64,000 bases of DNA from Gp6-AA40 sp035492455 (lineage in GTDB: Bacteria > Acidobacteriota > Vicinamibacteria > Vicinamibacterales > UBA2999). Position numbers and translations under genes: made by a program. Below are positions 42,737 to 50,347 of the stretch, one piece after another; position 1 is the stretch's first letter; every line of letters starts with the position of its first letter. A model generated the notes under the pieces. It was not told where the DNA came from, searched no databases, and worked only from the letters and a program-made list of their open reading frames with translations. The stretch lies in contig DATJJE010000037.1 in assembly GCA_035492455.1 (NCBI GenBank), positions 62,001 to 126,000 on the forward strand, read 5' to 3'.

Positions 42737-43281
42737 ATGCCCCTGGAGCGCGGCACGCGCCTGGGCCCGTACGAGATCAGGTCTGCCATCGGCGCGGGCG
42801 GCATGGGCGAGGTCTACGAAGCGCGCGACACGAGGCTTGACCGCGTCGTCGCAATCAAGGTCCTGCCCGCGCATGCCGCGCAAGATGTGCAATTTCGCGA
42901 GCGTTTCGAGCAGGAAGCGCGAGCGATTTCCCAGCTTGATCACCCGCACATCTGCGCGCTTCACGACGTCGGCACCGAGCAGAACATCTCGTTCCTCGTC
43001 ATGCAATATCTCGAGGGCGAGACGCTTGCGGATCGTTTGGCTCGAGGTGCGCTCCGCGTCGACGAGGCGCTGGGATACGGTATGCAGATCGCCGACGCGC
43101 TCGACAAAGCGCATCGGGCCGGGATCGTTCATCGTGATGTGAAGTCAGGAAACATCATGATTACGAAATCGGGTGCCAAACTGCTCGATTTCGGATTGGC
43201 ACGCACTGGCATCAGGCCACGACCTCGACGCCTCCAATTCGCGTGGTCGTGAACTGGGCAACCGGACTCGATCAGCGTTAG
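42737..43281 (+). pseudogene. Kinase-TolB pseudogene with a large internal deletion
   Basis: From ATG 42737 a PEGK-type kinase reads normally: LGPYEIRSAIGAGGMGEVYEARD, VAIKVLP, and HRDVKSGNIMITKSGAKLLDFGLARTG, then loses homology just after the DFG loop near 43205 and stops at 43252. In another frame at 43219-43281 the sequence reads TTSTPPIRVVVNWATGL and a stop, matching the C-terminal end of kinase-TolB proteins (compare LVLNP at the end of the 61113 gene). The activation segment, the C-lobe and the whole TolB domain are missing, and the ends are out of frame. Confidence 0.8.
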
Positions 43282-43700
43282 TAGAGCTGATACAGCATCA
43301 AATAGATCACCACGCCAGTCACCGACACATACAGCCAAAGCGGCAGCGTCCAGCGCGCAATCTTCACGTGGCGGTCGTACTGCGCACGAAGCCCGCGTGC
43401 GGCAGTGACCAGCGCCAGCGGCAGGATGGTCATCGCCAGCAGAACGTGCGAAATCAAAATCGAAAAATACACGTAGCGAATTGGGCCCGTTCCTCCAAAC
43501 GGACGTGAACCGGTGTTGGCGTGATAGATGACGTACGACGTGAGGAACAGCGTCGACGTCACGAGCGCGGCGAGCATGCAGCGCTTGTGCAGCGTGATGC
43601 GCCCCTGCCGGATCAGGACATAGCCGATGGTGAGGAAGATTGCCGACGTGCCGTTGAGCGCCGCGTTCAGCGCGGGCAGATCCGCGAGCGTCAGAGCCAC
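43278..43700 (-). CDS. DUF420 family membrane protein
   Basis: 140 residues, four membrane helices. NAALNGTSAIFLTIGYVLIRQGRITLHKRCMLAAL, the SYVIYHANTGSRPFGGTGPIRYVYFSILISHVLLA block and the conserved His residues are the DUF420/CtaM-like signature found next to cytochrome oxidase genes. Supports heme-copper oxidase assembly. The start overlaps the ctaB stop by 10 nt and the stop overlaps the kinase pseudogene tail by 4 nt. Confidence 0.88.
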   Translation of the reverse strand: MALTLADLPALNAALNGTSAIFLTIGYVLIRQGRITLHKRCMLAALVTSTLFLTSYVIYHANTGSRPFGGTGPIRYVYFSILISHVLLAMTILPLALVTAARGLRAQYDRHVKIARWTLPLWLYVSVTGVVIYLMLYQLY

Positions 43701-44623
43701 AGACGGTCGATCACGAGCGCCGACCAGAGCAGAGGCAGGTACAGAATCGAGTAGAGAAAGAGGCTCCGCGCGGTCTGCTTCGTCCGCTCGCGCGCGAACA
43801 GCACGGCGAGCGCAATCAATCCGAACCCGAGAAGCGTTGCGACGATGCTGTAAGGCGCACTGGCGATGCCGACCACCGCGGGGAGCAGGCTGACCGGCCA
43901 GAGAACCGCCGCATAGATCAGCGCCTGCTGTCCCGTGCGGCGTCCGTCGGGCTCGAGCACGGGCAGCAGCGGAATCCCCGCGCGCTCGTAGTCTTCACGA
44001 TAGATCCAAGCGATCGCCAGGAAATGCGGCATCTGCCACAGGAACACGATCCCGAACAGCACGATCGCAGGCATTGAGATCGTGCCAGTTGCGGCGGCCC
44101 AGCCGATGACCGGCGGCAGCGCGCCCGGGACCGCGCCGACCAGCGTCGACAGTGGTGTCCGACGTTTGAGCGGCGTGTAGACGAACACATAGCTGACAAG
44201 CGTCGCCGTGGCAACGGTCGCGGCGAGCGGATTCACCTTCCACGTGAGCTCGATGAGTCCCGCCACGGAAAGCAGCGTCCCGAACCACGTACCGTCAGCC
44301 GCGCGCAGCCGATGCGCCGGGATCGGACGCAGCCGCGTTCGCCGCATCAACCCGTCGGTCTCGCGTTCCCACACCTGGTTCAGCGCGGAGGCGCCGCCGG
44401 CCACCAGCGCGGTGCCGACGAGTGCATGCAGGAGGATGGGCAGCGCGATGCCCTCTGGCGCGGCGAGATACATTCCGCCGAGCGTCGTGATGAGCACGAG
44501 GAAGTTGAGGCGTGGCTTCGTCAGCGTGAGGAAGTCGGCTGTGCGAGTCTGCTGGCGGGTCCGCTCGGCCTGCGCGGGCGCGGCACCCGCCCCACCGACG
44601 ACAACTGCGGCGGAGGCCTTCAT
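43691..44623 (-). CDS. ctaB: Protoheme IX farnesyltransferase (heme O synthase)
   Basis: Adds farnesyl to protoheme. 310 residues from MKASAAVVVGG (ATG 44623); a much longer in-frame extension is antisense to ctaA. UbiA-type signatures: TKPRLNFLVLITTLGGM, ASALNQVWERETDGLMRRTRLRPIP (NxxxDxxxD-like), FVYTPLKRRTPLSTLVGAVPGALPPVIGW, WQMPHFLAIAWIYREDYERAGIPLLP. ATGA-type overlap with ctaA. Confidence 0.95.
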   Translation of the reverse strand: MKASAAVVVGGAGAAPAQAERTRQQTRTADFLTLTKPRLNFLVLITTLGGMYLAAPEGIALPILLHALVGTALVAGGASALNQVWERETDGLMRRTRLRPIPAHRLRAADGTWFGTLLSVAGLIELTWKVNPLAATVATATLVSYVFVYTPLKRRTPLSTLVGAVPGALPPVIGWAAATGTISMPAIVLFGIVFLWQMPHFLAIAWIYREDYERAGIPLLPVLEPDGRRTGQQALIYAAVLWPVSLLPAVVGIASAPYSIVATLLGFGLIALAVLFARERTKQTARSLFLYSILYLPLLWSALVIDRLWL

Positions 44624-45615
44624 GCGTTCGCGCCCCGTGGTACGTAGGCCGGGTTTCGCTCCGCGAAACCGACAGCGGACCCGGTGCCGGCCGCGGAGAC
44701 CGCGAATCGGGCGCGATGCGCCCGCAGCGTCAGCACCAGCGATGTGACCAGCACGAGCGCACCGTTGACGACATGCAGCGAGTTGATGATGAATTGCTTC
44801 TGACTGAGCACCGTCAGCGCACCGAGGGTGATCTGCAGCGTCAACAGGATGAGGAGCAGAATAGCGGGATTGCGCAGCTCGCGGCGGCGGCGGTGGTGGA
44901 AGAACACATGGCCGATTGTCGCAAGTATCAGCAGCGTAACCGTCAGGGCGCCGACGCGATGCGCGAAGTGGATGGCGATCTTCGAGTCCCACACCGGCGG
45001 AATCAGGCGACCGAATGCAAACGGGAAATCCGGAATCGCGAGGCCCGCTCCCGTGTGCCTCATCGTCGCGCCAATCACGATCTGGAGATAAATCACTGCG
45101 GTGGTGACGACAGCTATACGCTCGAGCGTGATGTCGCGCCGGGATTCAGGAAGCGAAATTCGGGACACGACGTAGCTTTGCTGCCAGCCCCGTGATGTCA
45201 CCAGCGCGATGGTCGTCGTGAGACAGAAGACGATCTGCGCAAGGCTCGCATGCGCGATGGAGATGGCATCCGGCAGGTACCACAGCACGGTGATACCGCC
45301 GAGGACACCTTGCGTGACTACCGCGGCAAGAGCGACGTATCCAAGCTTCCGCACCCACCCGCGCGGCTCGGCCTTCCAGAGCCAGATAGCCAGCACGACG
45401 ATCAGGAAGCCGACCGTGCTCGCAATCAGCCGATGCAGGTGTTCGTAGAAGATGCCGCCGACCATCTTGCTGATTGGAAACGCCCACATGAACCAGCCGT
45501 AGGTGTTCGGCCAGTCCGGTACCGACAGGCCGGATGCGGTGCTCGTGACGAGGCCGCCCGCGAAGATCAGGAGAGCCGTGGACGCCGCAACAAGCGCGGC
45601 GAAGACAGGAAGCAT
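44620..45615 (-). CDS. ctaA: Heme A synthase (COX15/CtaA)
   Basis: Oxidises heme O to heme A. 331 residues, about eight membrane helices with four heme-ligand type His: EHLHRLIAS, AHASLAQIVF, HFAHRVGALT and HVVNGALVLV. The first periplasmic loop includes TSTASGLSVPDWPNTYG. It starts 3 nt after the cupredoxin lipoprotein stop and overlaps ctaB, confirming the operon. Confidence 0.93.
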   Translation of the reverse strand: MLPVFAALVAASTALLIFAGGLVTSTASGLSVPDWPNTYGWFMWAFPISKMVGGIFYEHLHRLIASTVGFLIVVLAIWLWKAEPRGWVRKLGYVALAAVVTQGVLGGITVLWYLPDAISIAHASLAQIVFCLTTTIALVTSRGWQQSYVVSRISLPESRRDITLERIAVVTTAVIYLQIVIGATMRHTGAGLAIPDFPFAFGRLIPPVWDSKIAIHFAHRVGALTVTLLILATIGHVFFHHRRRRELRNPAILLLILLTLQITLGALTVLSQKQFIINSLHVVNGALVLVTSLVLTLRAHRARFAVSAAGTGSAVGFAERNPAYVPRGANA

Positions 45616-45618
45616 TGC

Positions 45619-46401
45619 CTACGCTTTAAAGGTGAACGCGACGTCCTTGGTTTCTTTTTCGCCGACCGTTACGGTCTGCGTCTGCGTGCCGAGCTTCTCG
45701 TGCCACGCTTCAATCGTGTAGGTGCCCGGCGGCAGGCCCTTCAGTGAGAACGAGCCGTCAGCCGATGTCACGGCGTAATACGGATGATCGAGCACGCCGA
45801 TCCACGCGTTCATCCAGCCGTGCACGTCGCATTTGAAGGGGATCATCACTTCCTTCGTGCTGAAGGTGTGCGTCATCTTCATCCCCTGGATGGGCTGGCC
45901 CTGGTTGAACTCCTTGTTGGCCTTTGCCAGGCCGTGCACGTTGTGCAGCGTGTCGTCGCTGTTGACGATCTGCAGCGGCTGGCCGACCTGGATGCCGAAT
46001 ACATGCGGCGTGTAGTGGCACCCCTTCTGATCGAGCACGACCGGCTGCGAGGGCGTCGGGAACGTGCGGTTGCCGAGGCCGTCTTTCACGTAGACGAACA
46101 CGTTTTCGATCGCGCCGTCCTTACCAACGATTTCGGTCTCCGTCGTCAACCCGGGATTCGCCTTCTGGCAGTACGGGTCAGAGCTCAATTTAATGGGCTG
46201 CGGCGTCGGCGGAGTGCCTTCGAACTTCACCTTGCCCGTAACCGTCGCGGCGGTTGCGGGGTCGACGGCAGCAGCGGCAGCGGCAGGCGCTGTGGCGCCG
46301 GAGCTTGCAGGCACTGAGCTCTGCTGCTGATTCTGATTGCCGCCTCCGCAGCCGATGACGAGCGCGGCCGCGGCGCACGCAGCCAGAGAAAGTCGTGTCA
46401 T
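45619..46401 (-). CDS. Cupredoxin-like lipoprotein in the heme A operon
   Basis: 260 residues from MTRLSLAACA (ATG 46401), lipobox VIGCGG, then an Ala/Gln/Ser-rich linker. The core has type-1 copper-like ligands: His in DDTLHNVHGLAK, Cys and His in FKCDVHGWMNAW, with Met following. The final ~60 residues look like a carboxypeptidase-regulatory beta sandwich (YAVTSADGSFSLKGLPPGTYTIEAWHE). Known plastocyanin-like relatives shuttle electrons or handle copper. Position before ctaA/ctaB suggests copper or electron delivery to an oxidase. Confidence 0.85.
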   Translation of the reverse strand: MTRLSLAACAAAALVIGCGGGNQNQQQSSVPASSGATAPAAAAAAVDPATAATVTGKVKFEGTPPTPQPIKLSSDPYCQKANPGLTTETEIVGKDGAIENVFVYVKDGLGNRTFPTPSQPVVLDQKGCHYTPHVFGIQVGQPLQIVNSDDTLHNVHGLAKANKEFNQGQPIQGMKMTHTFSTKEVMIPFKCDVHGWMNAWIGVLDHPYYAVTSADGSFSLKGLPPGTYTIEAWHEKLGTQTQTVTVGEKETKDVAFTFKA

Positions 46402-46424
46402 TCCGTAGAACTCCAAACTCCTGA

Positions 46425-47813
46425 TTATGTCACGCTGCCGCCGGCTTCCATGATCTTGCGGAAGACGCGGTCCTGCATCCATTTCTGGTCCCACCACTCG
46501 ACTGGATTGACCGGCGTGCCGTTGACCAGGACGGTGAAATGCAGGTGATCGCCGGCTGCCAGCCCCGTCATGCCACTGCGACCGATGACCTGGCCTTTCT
46601 CGACCTTGTCACCGACCTTCACGCCGATTGACGACAGATGCCCGTAGAGCGTCTGCACGCCCAGCCCGTGGTCGATGATGACGCAGTTGCCGTAGATGCC
46701 GAGATAGGCCGCGTGGACAACCACACCACGCTGCGCCGCTTTGATCGGCACCTGCTGGGTGACTGCGAGGTCGAACCCGAGGTGCACCTGGCGATCGATC
46801 TCCTTGCCCATATAGGTATAGGTGCGGAAATCGGCGAATTTCGCTTCGACCGCGGCGTTGGTCAGCGGCTCGAACGGCGTGTTCCACATCATCTCGGGTG
46901 CTGTCTTCTTCGCCAGGTCCGCAATGGTTTGCGCGTTCTGCCGCCGCAGGTCGCTGTTGATCTTGACGAAGGTGTTTGGCAGATCCTGCGGCGCGGTTGA
47001 CTCAGCCTGCAGTGCGGGCGTATTCGCCACGATAGGCGGCACCACACGCGCCACCCAGCTGTCGATCGGAATTGTGCTTTTCGAGAACGACTTCACGAAC
47101 GGCATGTGATCGACCACCGTTGCCGCGATGTTGCCGGCGGGATCTTTTGCGAACACCGTGATCGGCGTGTTCAAGTCCTGGTCGTACGCAAGCGCGAAGA
47201 AGGCGACATGAATTGCCGGATCGTTCCGGATGCCGACCGCACTGCCCGGGAACCCTGGATAGATTCGATCGCCGACGCGCACGCCGGACTCCACATCCGC
47301 CGGCGTCGCGCGGTAGACGACGAACTCGGCGCCGCCGAGATTGACGTAGTGAAACGTAGAGACAACCGACGCCTGCGGCGGTTCGAGCCGTACCTGCACG
47401 TCGCGCGTGGTCTCGGTTGCGACCTGGCGCATGCCGCGCAGCACCGGTCGTGCCGCGTGAACGACGATGCGCGCGGGACCCGGCTGCAGCTCGGGAATCG
47501 CGCGCTTGCCGATCGGCCGCATGATGAACAAGCGATCCGCTGTTTCCTGACGCGTCGTCGCCTGCGCCGGCTGATTCAGCGTGAACACCGGAAACGATTT
47601 GCCGCCCTGCTCGACGGCGACGTCGAGCCGCGAGAGCTGACCCTGCGGCGTCTCCACCATCAGCTCGAGCGTGCTGTTCTGGCCGATGAATTTGTCCGGC
47701 TGGCGGAACTGAACGGTCGGCGCCGGCTGGCGTCCAGCCCACAGCCATGCGCCACCACCGCCGATGACGGCCAGGACCAGGAGGAAGAATAGGAACTTTA
47801 CGAAGCCACGCAC
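46425..47813 (-). CDS. M23 family metallopeptidase (LytM type)
   Basis: 462 residues; an N-terminal membrane anchor (~5-27), a ~290-residue beta-rich stalk (two or three Ig-like domains) and a C-terminal M23 domain (~340-460). Zinc motifs VHLGFDLA (HxxxD) and GDHLHFTVL (HxH) are intact, as is YGNCVIIDHGLGVQTLYGHLSSIGVKVGD. It should cleave peptidoglycan cross-bridges or act as an amidase activator. First in a leftward run ahead of the cupredoxin, ctaA, ctaB. Confidence 0.92.
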   Translation of the reverse strand: MRGFVKFLFFLLVLAVIGGGGAWLWAGRQPAPTVQFRQPDKFIGQNSTLELMVETPQGQLSRLDVAVEQGGKSFPVFTLNQPAQATTRQETADRLFIMRPIGKRAIPELQPGPARIVVHAARPVLRGMRQVATETTRDVQVRLEPPQASVVSTFHYVNLGGAEFVVYRATPADVESGVRVGDRIYPGFPGSAVGIRNDPAIHVAFFALAYDQDLNTPITVFAKDPAGNIAATVVDHMPFVKSFSKSTIPIDSWVARVVPPIVANTPALQAESTAPQDLPNTFVKINSDLRRQNAQTIADLAKKTAPEMMWNTPFEPLTNAAVEAKFADFRTYTYMGKEIDRQVHLGFDLAVTQQVPIKAAQRGVVVHAAYLGIYGNCVIIDHGLGVQTLYGHLSSIGVKVGDKVEKGQVIGRSGMTGLAAGDHLHFTVLVNGTPVNPVEWWDQKWMQDRVFRKIMEAGGSVT

Positions 47814-47922
47814 AGTCCGATCATACAGGCCGGCTTGGAAGTCCGCTCGACGAACGGCGTCCGAGGGTCCGCGTCTACGACGGCCTGCGTGATAACATTT
47901 TCAGGTTAGCGTCCCCGCAGGA

Positions 47923-47997
47923 GCCGGTATCGTCTAGGGGTCAGGACACGTGGTTCTCAGCCACGGGACCGGGGTTCGAATCCCCGTACCGGTACCA
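47923..47997 (+). tRNA. tRNA-Glu (CTC)
   Basis: Cloverleaf with acceptor GCCGGTA/TACCGGT (G1-U72 wobble), anticodon stem CGTGG/CCACG with loop TTCTCAG giving anticodon CTC, T-stem CGGGG/CCCCG around TTCGAAT, and an encoded CCA. The anticodon reads GAG. Its 3' end is the likely integration target of the island that follows. It may also feed the C5 heme pathway started by HemA. Confidence 0.95.
47979..47997 (+). repeat. 3' tRNA-Glu segment, candidate attachment site (proximal)
   Basis: 19 nt AATCCCCGTACCGGTACCA, including the T-arm end and acceptor 3' half. Degenerate copies lie at 54922-54940 (17 of 19 identical) and 55883-55901 (16 of 19). Alignment was done by eye. Confidence 0.55.
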
Positions 47998-48011
47998 AAA
48001 ACTGATCTCGA

Positions 48012-48033
48012 GCACTTCCCGTTTAGGAAGTGC
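48012..48033 (+). terminator. Hairpin after tRNA-Glu
   Basis: GCACTTCC-CGTTTA-GGAAGTGC, a perfect 8-bp stem 15 nt after the tRNA, followed by a second small GCCG-TTTT-CGGC hairpin (48041-48052). No T-tract; may stop tRNA transcription or be a processing end. Confidence 0.45.
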
Positions 48034-48118
48034 ACTGGTCGCCGTTTTCGGCGGTCCCCGGTGCGGCGTCTCGCCAGACTCTCAAACAATCAACCGTCCC
48101 AGAGCACCGGTAGGTTCT

Positions 48119-48134
48119 GTGTGCACTTGTGAAC
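48119..48134 (+). repeat. Conserved 16-nt block upstream of small repeated gene, copy A
   Basis: GTGTGCACTTGTGAAC, identical to 58111-58126, lying 25 nt before the copy A start codon. It contains a GTGCAC palindrome. Probably a promoter or operator part, or the edge of a duplicated block. Confidence 0.6.
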
Positions 48135-48159
48135 TGCGGACGCTCGCAGGAGCATGATC

Positions 48160-48351
48160 ATGAGTGCAAGCCATCACTCCACCGATATACATCTGCGTCA
48201 ACATCGGGCGATAAAACGGAACAAGCTGCGCGCGCGGATTGCTGCGGCACCGGCGACCGGCCGGGCTGCGCTCGAAGTCAAAGTGCAGCGTACTTATTCA
48301 CCATCCCATAGGATGATGAAGGAGAAGCTGCCTCCGACGCTCGACGTCTAG
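48160..48351 (+). CDS. Small basic repeated protein, copy A
   Basis: 63 residues, unrecognised. MSASHH..TDIHLRQHRA start, a Lys/Arg-rich central helix (KLRARIAAAPATGRAALE) and a RTYSP..H..MMK.KLPP tail. ATG 48160 is preferred to 48154 because AGGAG ends 7 nt before it. A paralogue with the same start and stop layout occurs at 58174. Between the copies roughly as many synonymous as nonsynonymous codon changes occur by eye, fewer nonsynonymous than expected by chance, so a protein is likely maintained. Possible nucleic-acid binding (basic), inferred. Confidence 0.6.
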   Translation: MSASHHSTDIHLRQHRAIKRNKLRARIAAAPATGRAALEVKVQRTYSPSHRMMKEKLPPTLDV

Positions 48352-48428
48352 ACTCTGAAATAGCGGTCCGGTAGCCGCTGAACTCCTCGCTGGTGTGCAT
48401 TCCGGTATGATCGGGCGCCAAATCGATC

Positions 48429-48827
48429 ATGCGTGATCCTGTTGAGCGCGAGTTCCTGTTGGCTTTCTGGAAGATTCACATCCTCCACCATGCGGCAGAG
48501 GAGCGCGGGGTGTATGGACAATGGATGCTCCAGGAGCTCCATCGGCATGGCTATCGAATCAGTCCCGGCACGCTCTATCCAATTCTGGCTCGCATGGCGG
48601 ACCGTGGGTGGCTTTGCGCGACGGAGCCAAAGCGGTCACGGGACCCTCGTGTATACCGCCTGACGCCGCAAGGAGACGCCGTCCTGGCGCGCCTACGCAC
48701 CGCGCTCGACGAACTCTACGGTGAAGCCGGCGCTCGCCGCCTCTTGGCGCAGCGACGCATTGCAGCGCAACCGACGCCGCAGCGAATACAGCGAAGGAGA
48801 ACTTCGAAAACTTCACGTCGCATCTAG
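48429..48827 (+). CDS. PadR family transcriptional regulator
   Basis: 132 residues. The winged-helix core is clear: EFLLAFWKIHILHHAAEERGVYGQWMLQELHRHGYRISPGTLYPILARMADRGWL, followed by REYRLT-like VYRLTPQGDAVLARLRTALDEL, then an Arg/Gln-rich tail. PadR proteins repress neighbouring efflux or stress genes. The next gene, tolC-like, starts 75 nt later behind a promoter and a palindrome, so this is probably the local regulator of the efflux operon. Confidence 0.9.
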   Translation: MRDPVEREFLLAFWKIHILHHAAEERGVYGQWMLQELHRHGYRISPGTLYPILARMADRGWLCATEPKRSRDPRVYRLTPQGDAVLARLRTALDELYGEAGARRLLAQRRIAAQPTPQRIQRRRTSKTSRRI

Positions 48828-48841
48828 GCCGCGGTACGCAA

Positions 48842-48886
48842 TTGACGGAGGTCATCGATACCGCCTAGCATCTACGAATTCCGTAG
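48842..48886 (+). promoter_or_regulatory. Candidate efflux operon promoter and PadR-type operator
   Basis: TTGACG (48842-48847), 18 nt, TAGCAT (48866-48871), then the palindrome CTACG-AATTC-CGTAG (48872-48886) covering the expected transcription start; the half CGAATTC repeats at 48889-48895. Inferred from spacing and symmetry; not the classical ATGT-N8-ACAT PadR site. Confidence 0.45.
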
Positions 48887-48902
48887 ACGAATTCGATACA
48901 AG

Positions 48903-50336
48903 ATGCCTCGCCGGTCCCACATCGCCGCTACTCGTCCCCGTTGGTACGTCCTATTCATTGTGATCGTCGGGACCATGCGTGCGGCGGTCGGTGCCGCGCA
49001 ATCGCTGCCCCTCCAACCTAGGCCACCGCAGGCGCTCACGATCGAACAGGCGATCCGGTACGCGCGCGACCATTACCCGACCGTCAGGGCGGCGCTCGAG
49101 CAGGTCAACGCCTCGGCCGCCGGGGTGGACGTCGCCCGCTCGGCCTACCTGCCACGTCTGGACTCGCTGTGGCAGTCCCACCGTGCGACGGCGAACAACA
49201 TCTTCGGTCAGCTGCTGCCGCAATCGGTGCTGCCGGCCATTTCGGGCCCGGTGCTTCCCTCGTCGAGCGACAGCATGTGGAGCAGCGCCACAGGCGCGTT
49301 GTTCTCATGGGAGTTGTTCGACTTCGGATTGCGGCATGCGAGCGTGGCGAATGCGGAGGCAGGGCTGACGCGCACGATGGCGGATCGGGCGTTGACGGGT
49401 CTCGAAGTCGAGGGTGCCGTTGCCGACGCATTTCTGGGCGTCATCGCCGCGCAGCGCGCGGTCGCGGCGGCGCAGGCGGACGTCGATCGACGGGACGTGC
49501 TGCGCCGGGCCGTGCAAACGCTCGTCGACAATCAGCTCCGTCCTGGTGCCGAGGCCTCGCGTGCGGAGGCGGAGCGTGCCGCGGCGCAAACGCGGCTGAT
49601 TCAGGCGCAACAGACCCTCGCGCTGGCGCAGGCGCTACTGCTCCGGGTATTGGGCATGACGTCTGGTTCCGTTGTGATCACGGGCGACACCCTGACCCAA
49701 CTTCCAAGCGGCGATCTCGGCACGGCTCCCGCGTCCGCGCATCCGCTCGCACAGCTACATGAAGCAACGGTCGATCAGTCGCGTGCGATCGAAGCGGTCC
49801 TTGCGCGTACAGACGAACCGCATGTGTACCTGCAATCCAGCGTCTTCGCTCGCGGCAGCGGCGCGAATGCGAACGGTACGCTCAGTGGGGGCATCGACGG
49901 CCTCGGCCTCGAGCGGGTGAACTGGGCTGCCGGCGTGCAGGTTACGTTTCCGAACATGTTCGACTGGTCAAGCCTGCGCGCTCGCAAGGCAGCGGCGGCA
50001 GCATCGACGCGCGCTGAGGCCGCGCTGTACGACGAGGCCCTCTTGACCATCACGAATCAGCAGCAGGCGGCGACGGCGCAGCTGAACGCCGCTCGTGCAA
50101 TTGCCGCCAATACGCCCGTGCAGCTGGCGGCGGCGCAGCAGACCGAAAGCCAGTCGCGCACCCGCTACGACGCGGGGCTCGCGACGATCATCGAAGTGGC
50201 AGATGCGCAGAGCCTGCTGGCGCAAGCCGAGGTGCAGGATCAACTGGCGCGTGTCGACGTCTGGCGCGCGCTGCTTGCCACGGCGATTGCGCAAGGCGAC
50301 ATCAGCCGCTTCGTCGCTTTGCTTCCGCAACCATAG
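48903..50336 (+). CDS. TolC-family outer membrane efflux protein of the RND operon
   Basis: 477 residues. N-terminal signal-like helix (VLFIVIVGTMRAAVGAAQ), LTIEQAIRYARDHYPTVRAALEQ and WELFDFGLRHASVANAEA, and repeated helical hairpins with SRTRYDAGLATIIEVADAQSLLAQAEVQ near the end, the OEP signature. No ribosome site is obvious at ATG 48903. 11 nt precede the RND permease gene. Together with the permease and the MFP it forms a complete tripartite pump. Confidence 0.92.
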   Translation: MPRRSHIAATRPRWYVLFIVIVGTMRAAVGAAQSLPLQPRPPQALTIEQAIRYARDHYPTVRAALEQVNASAAGVDVARSAYLPRLDSLWQSHRATANNIFGQLLPQSVLPAISGPVLPSSSDSMWSSATGALFSWELFDFGLRHASVANAEAGLTRTMADRALTGLEVEGAVADAFLGVIAAQRAVAAAQADVDRRDVLRRAVQTLVDNQLRPGAEASRAEAERAAAQTRLIQAQQTLALAQALLLRVLGMTSGSVVITGDTLTQLPSGDLGTAPASAHPLAQLHEATVDQSRAIEAVLARTDEPHVYLQSSVFARGSGANANGTLSGGIDGLGLERVNWAAGVQVTFPNMFDWSSLRARKAAAAASTRAEAALYDEALLTITNQQQAATAQLNAARAIAANTPVQLAAAQQTESQSRTRYDAGLATIIEVADAQSLLAQAEVQDQLARVDVWRALLATAIAQGDISRFVALLPQP

Positions 50337-50347
50337 GGAGACCTGGT

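Noticed and set aside
46840..46880. 56 kb-like GAxCACCCTTTC words near 48012, 55868 and 56846 as a third att repeat
   Set aside because: Shared words are short and gapped; not better than chance by eye.
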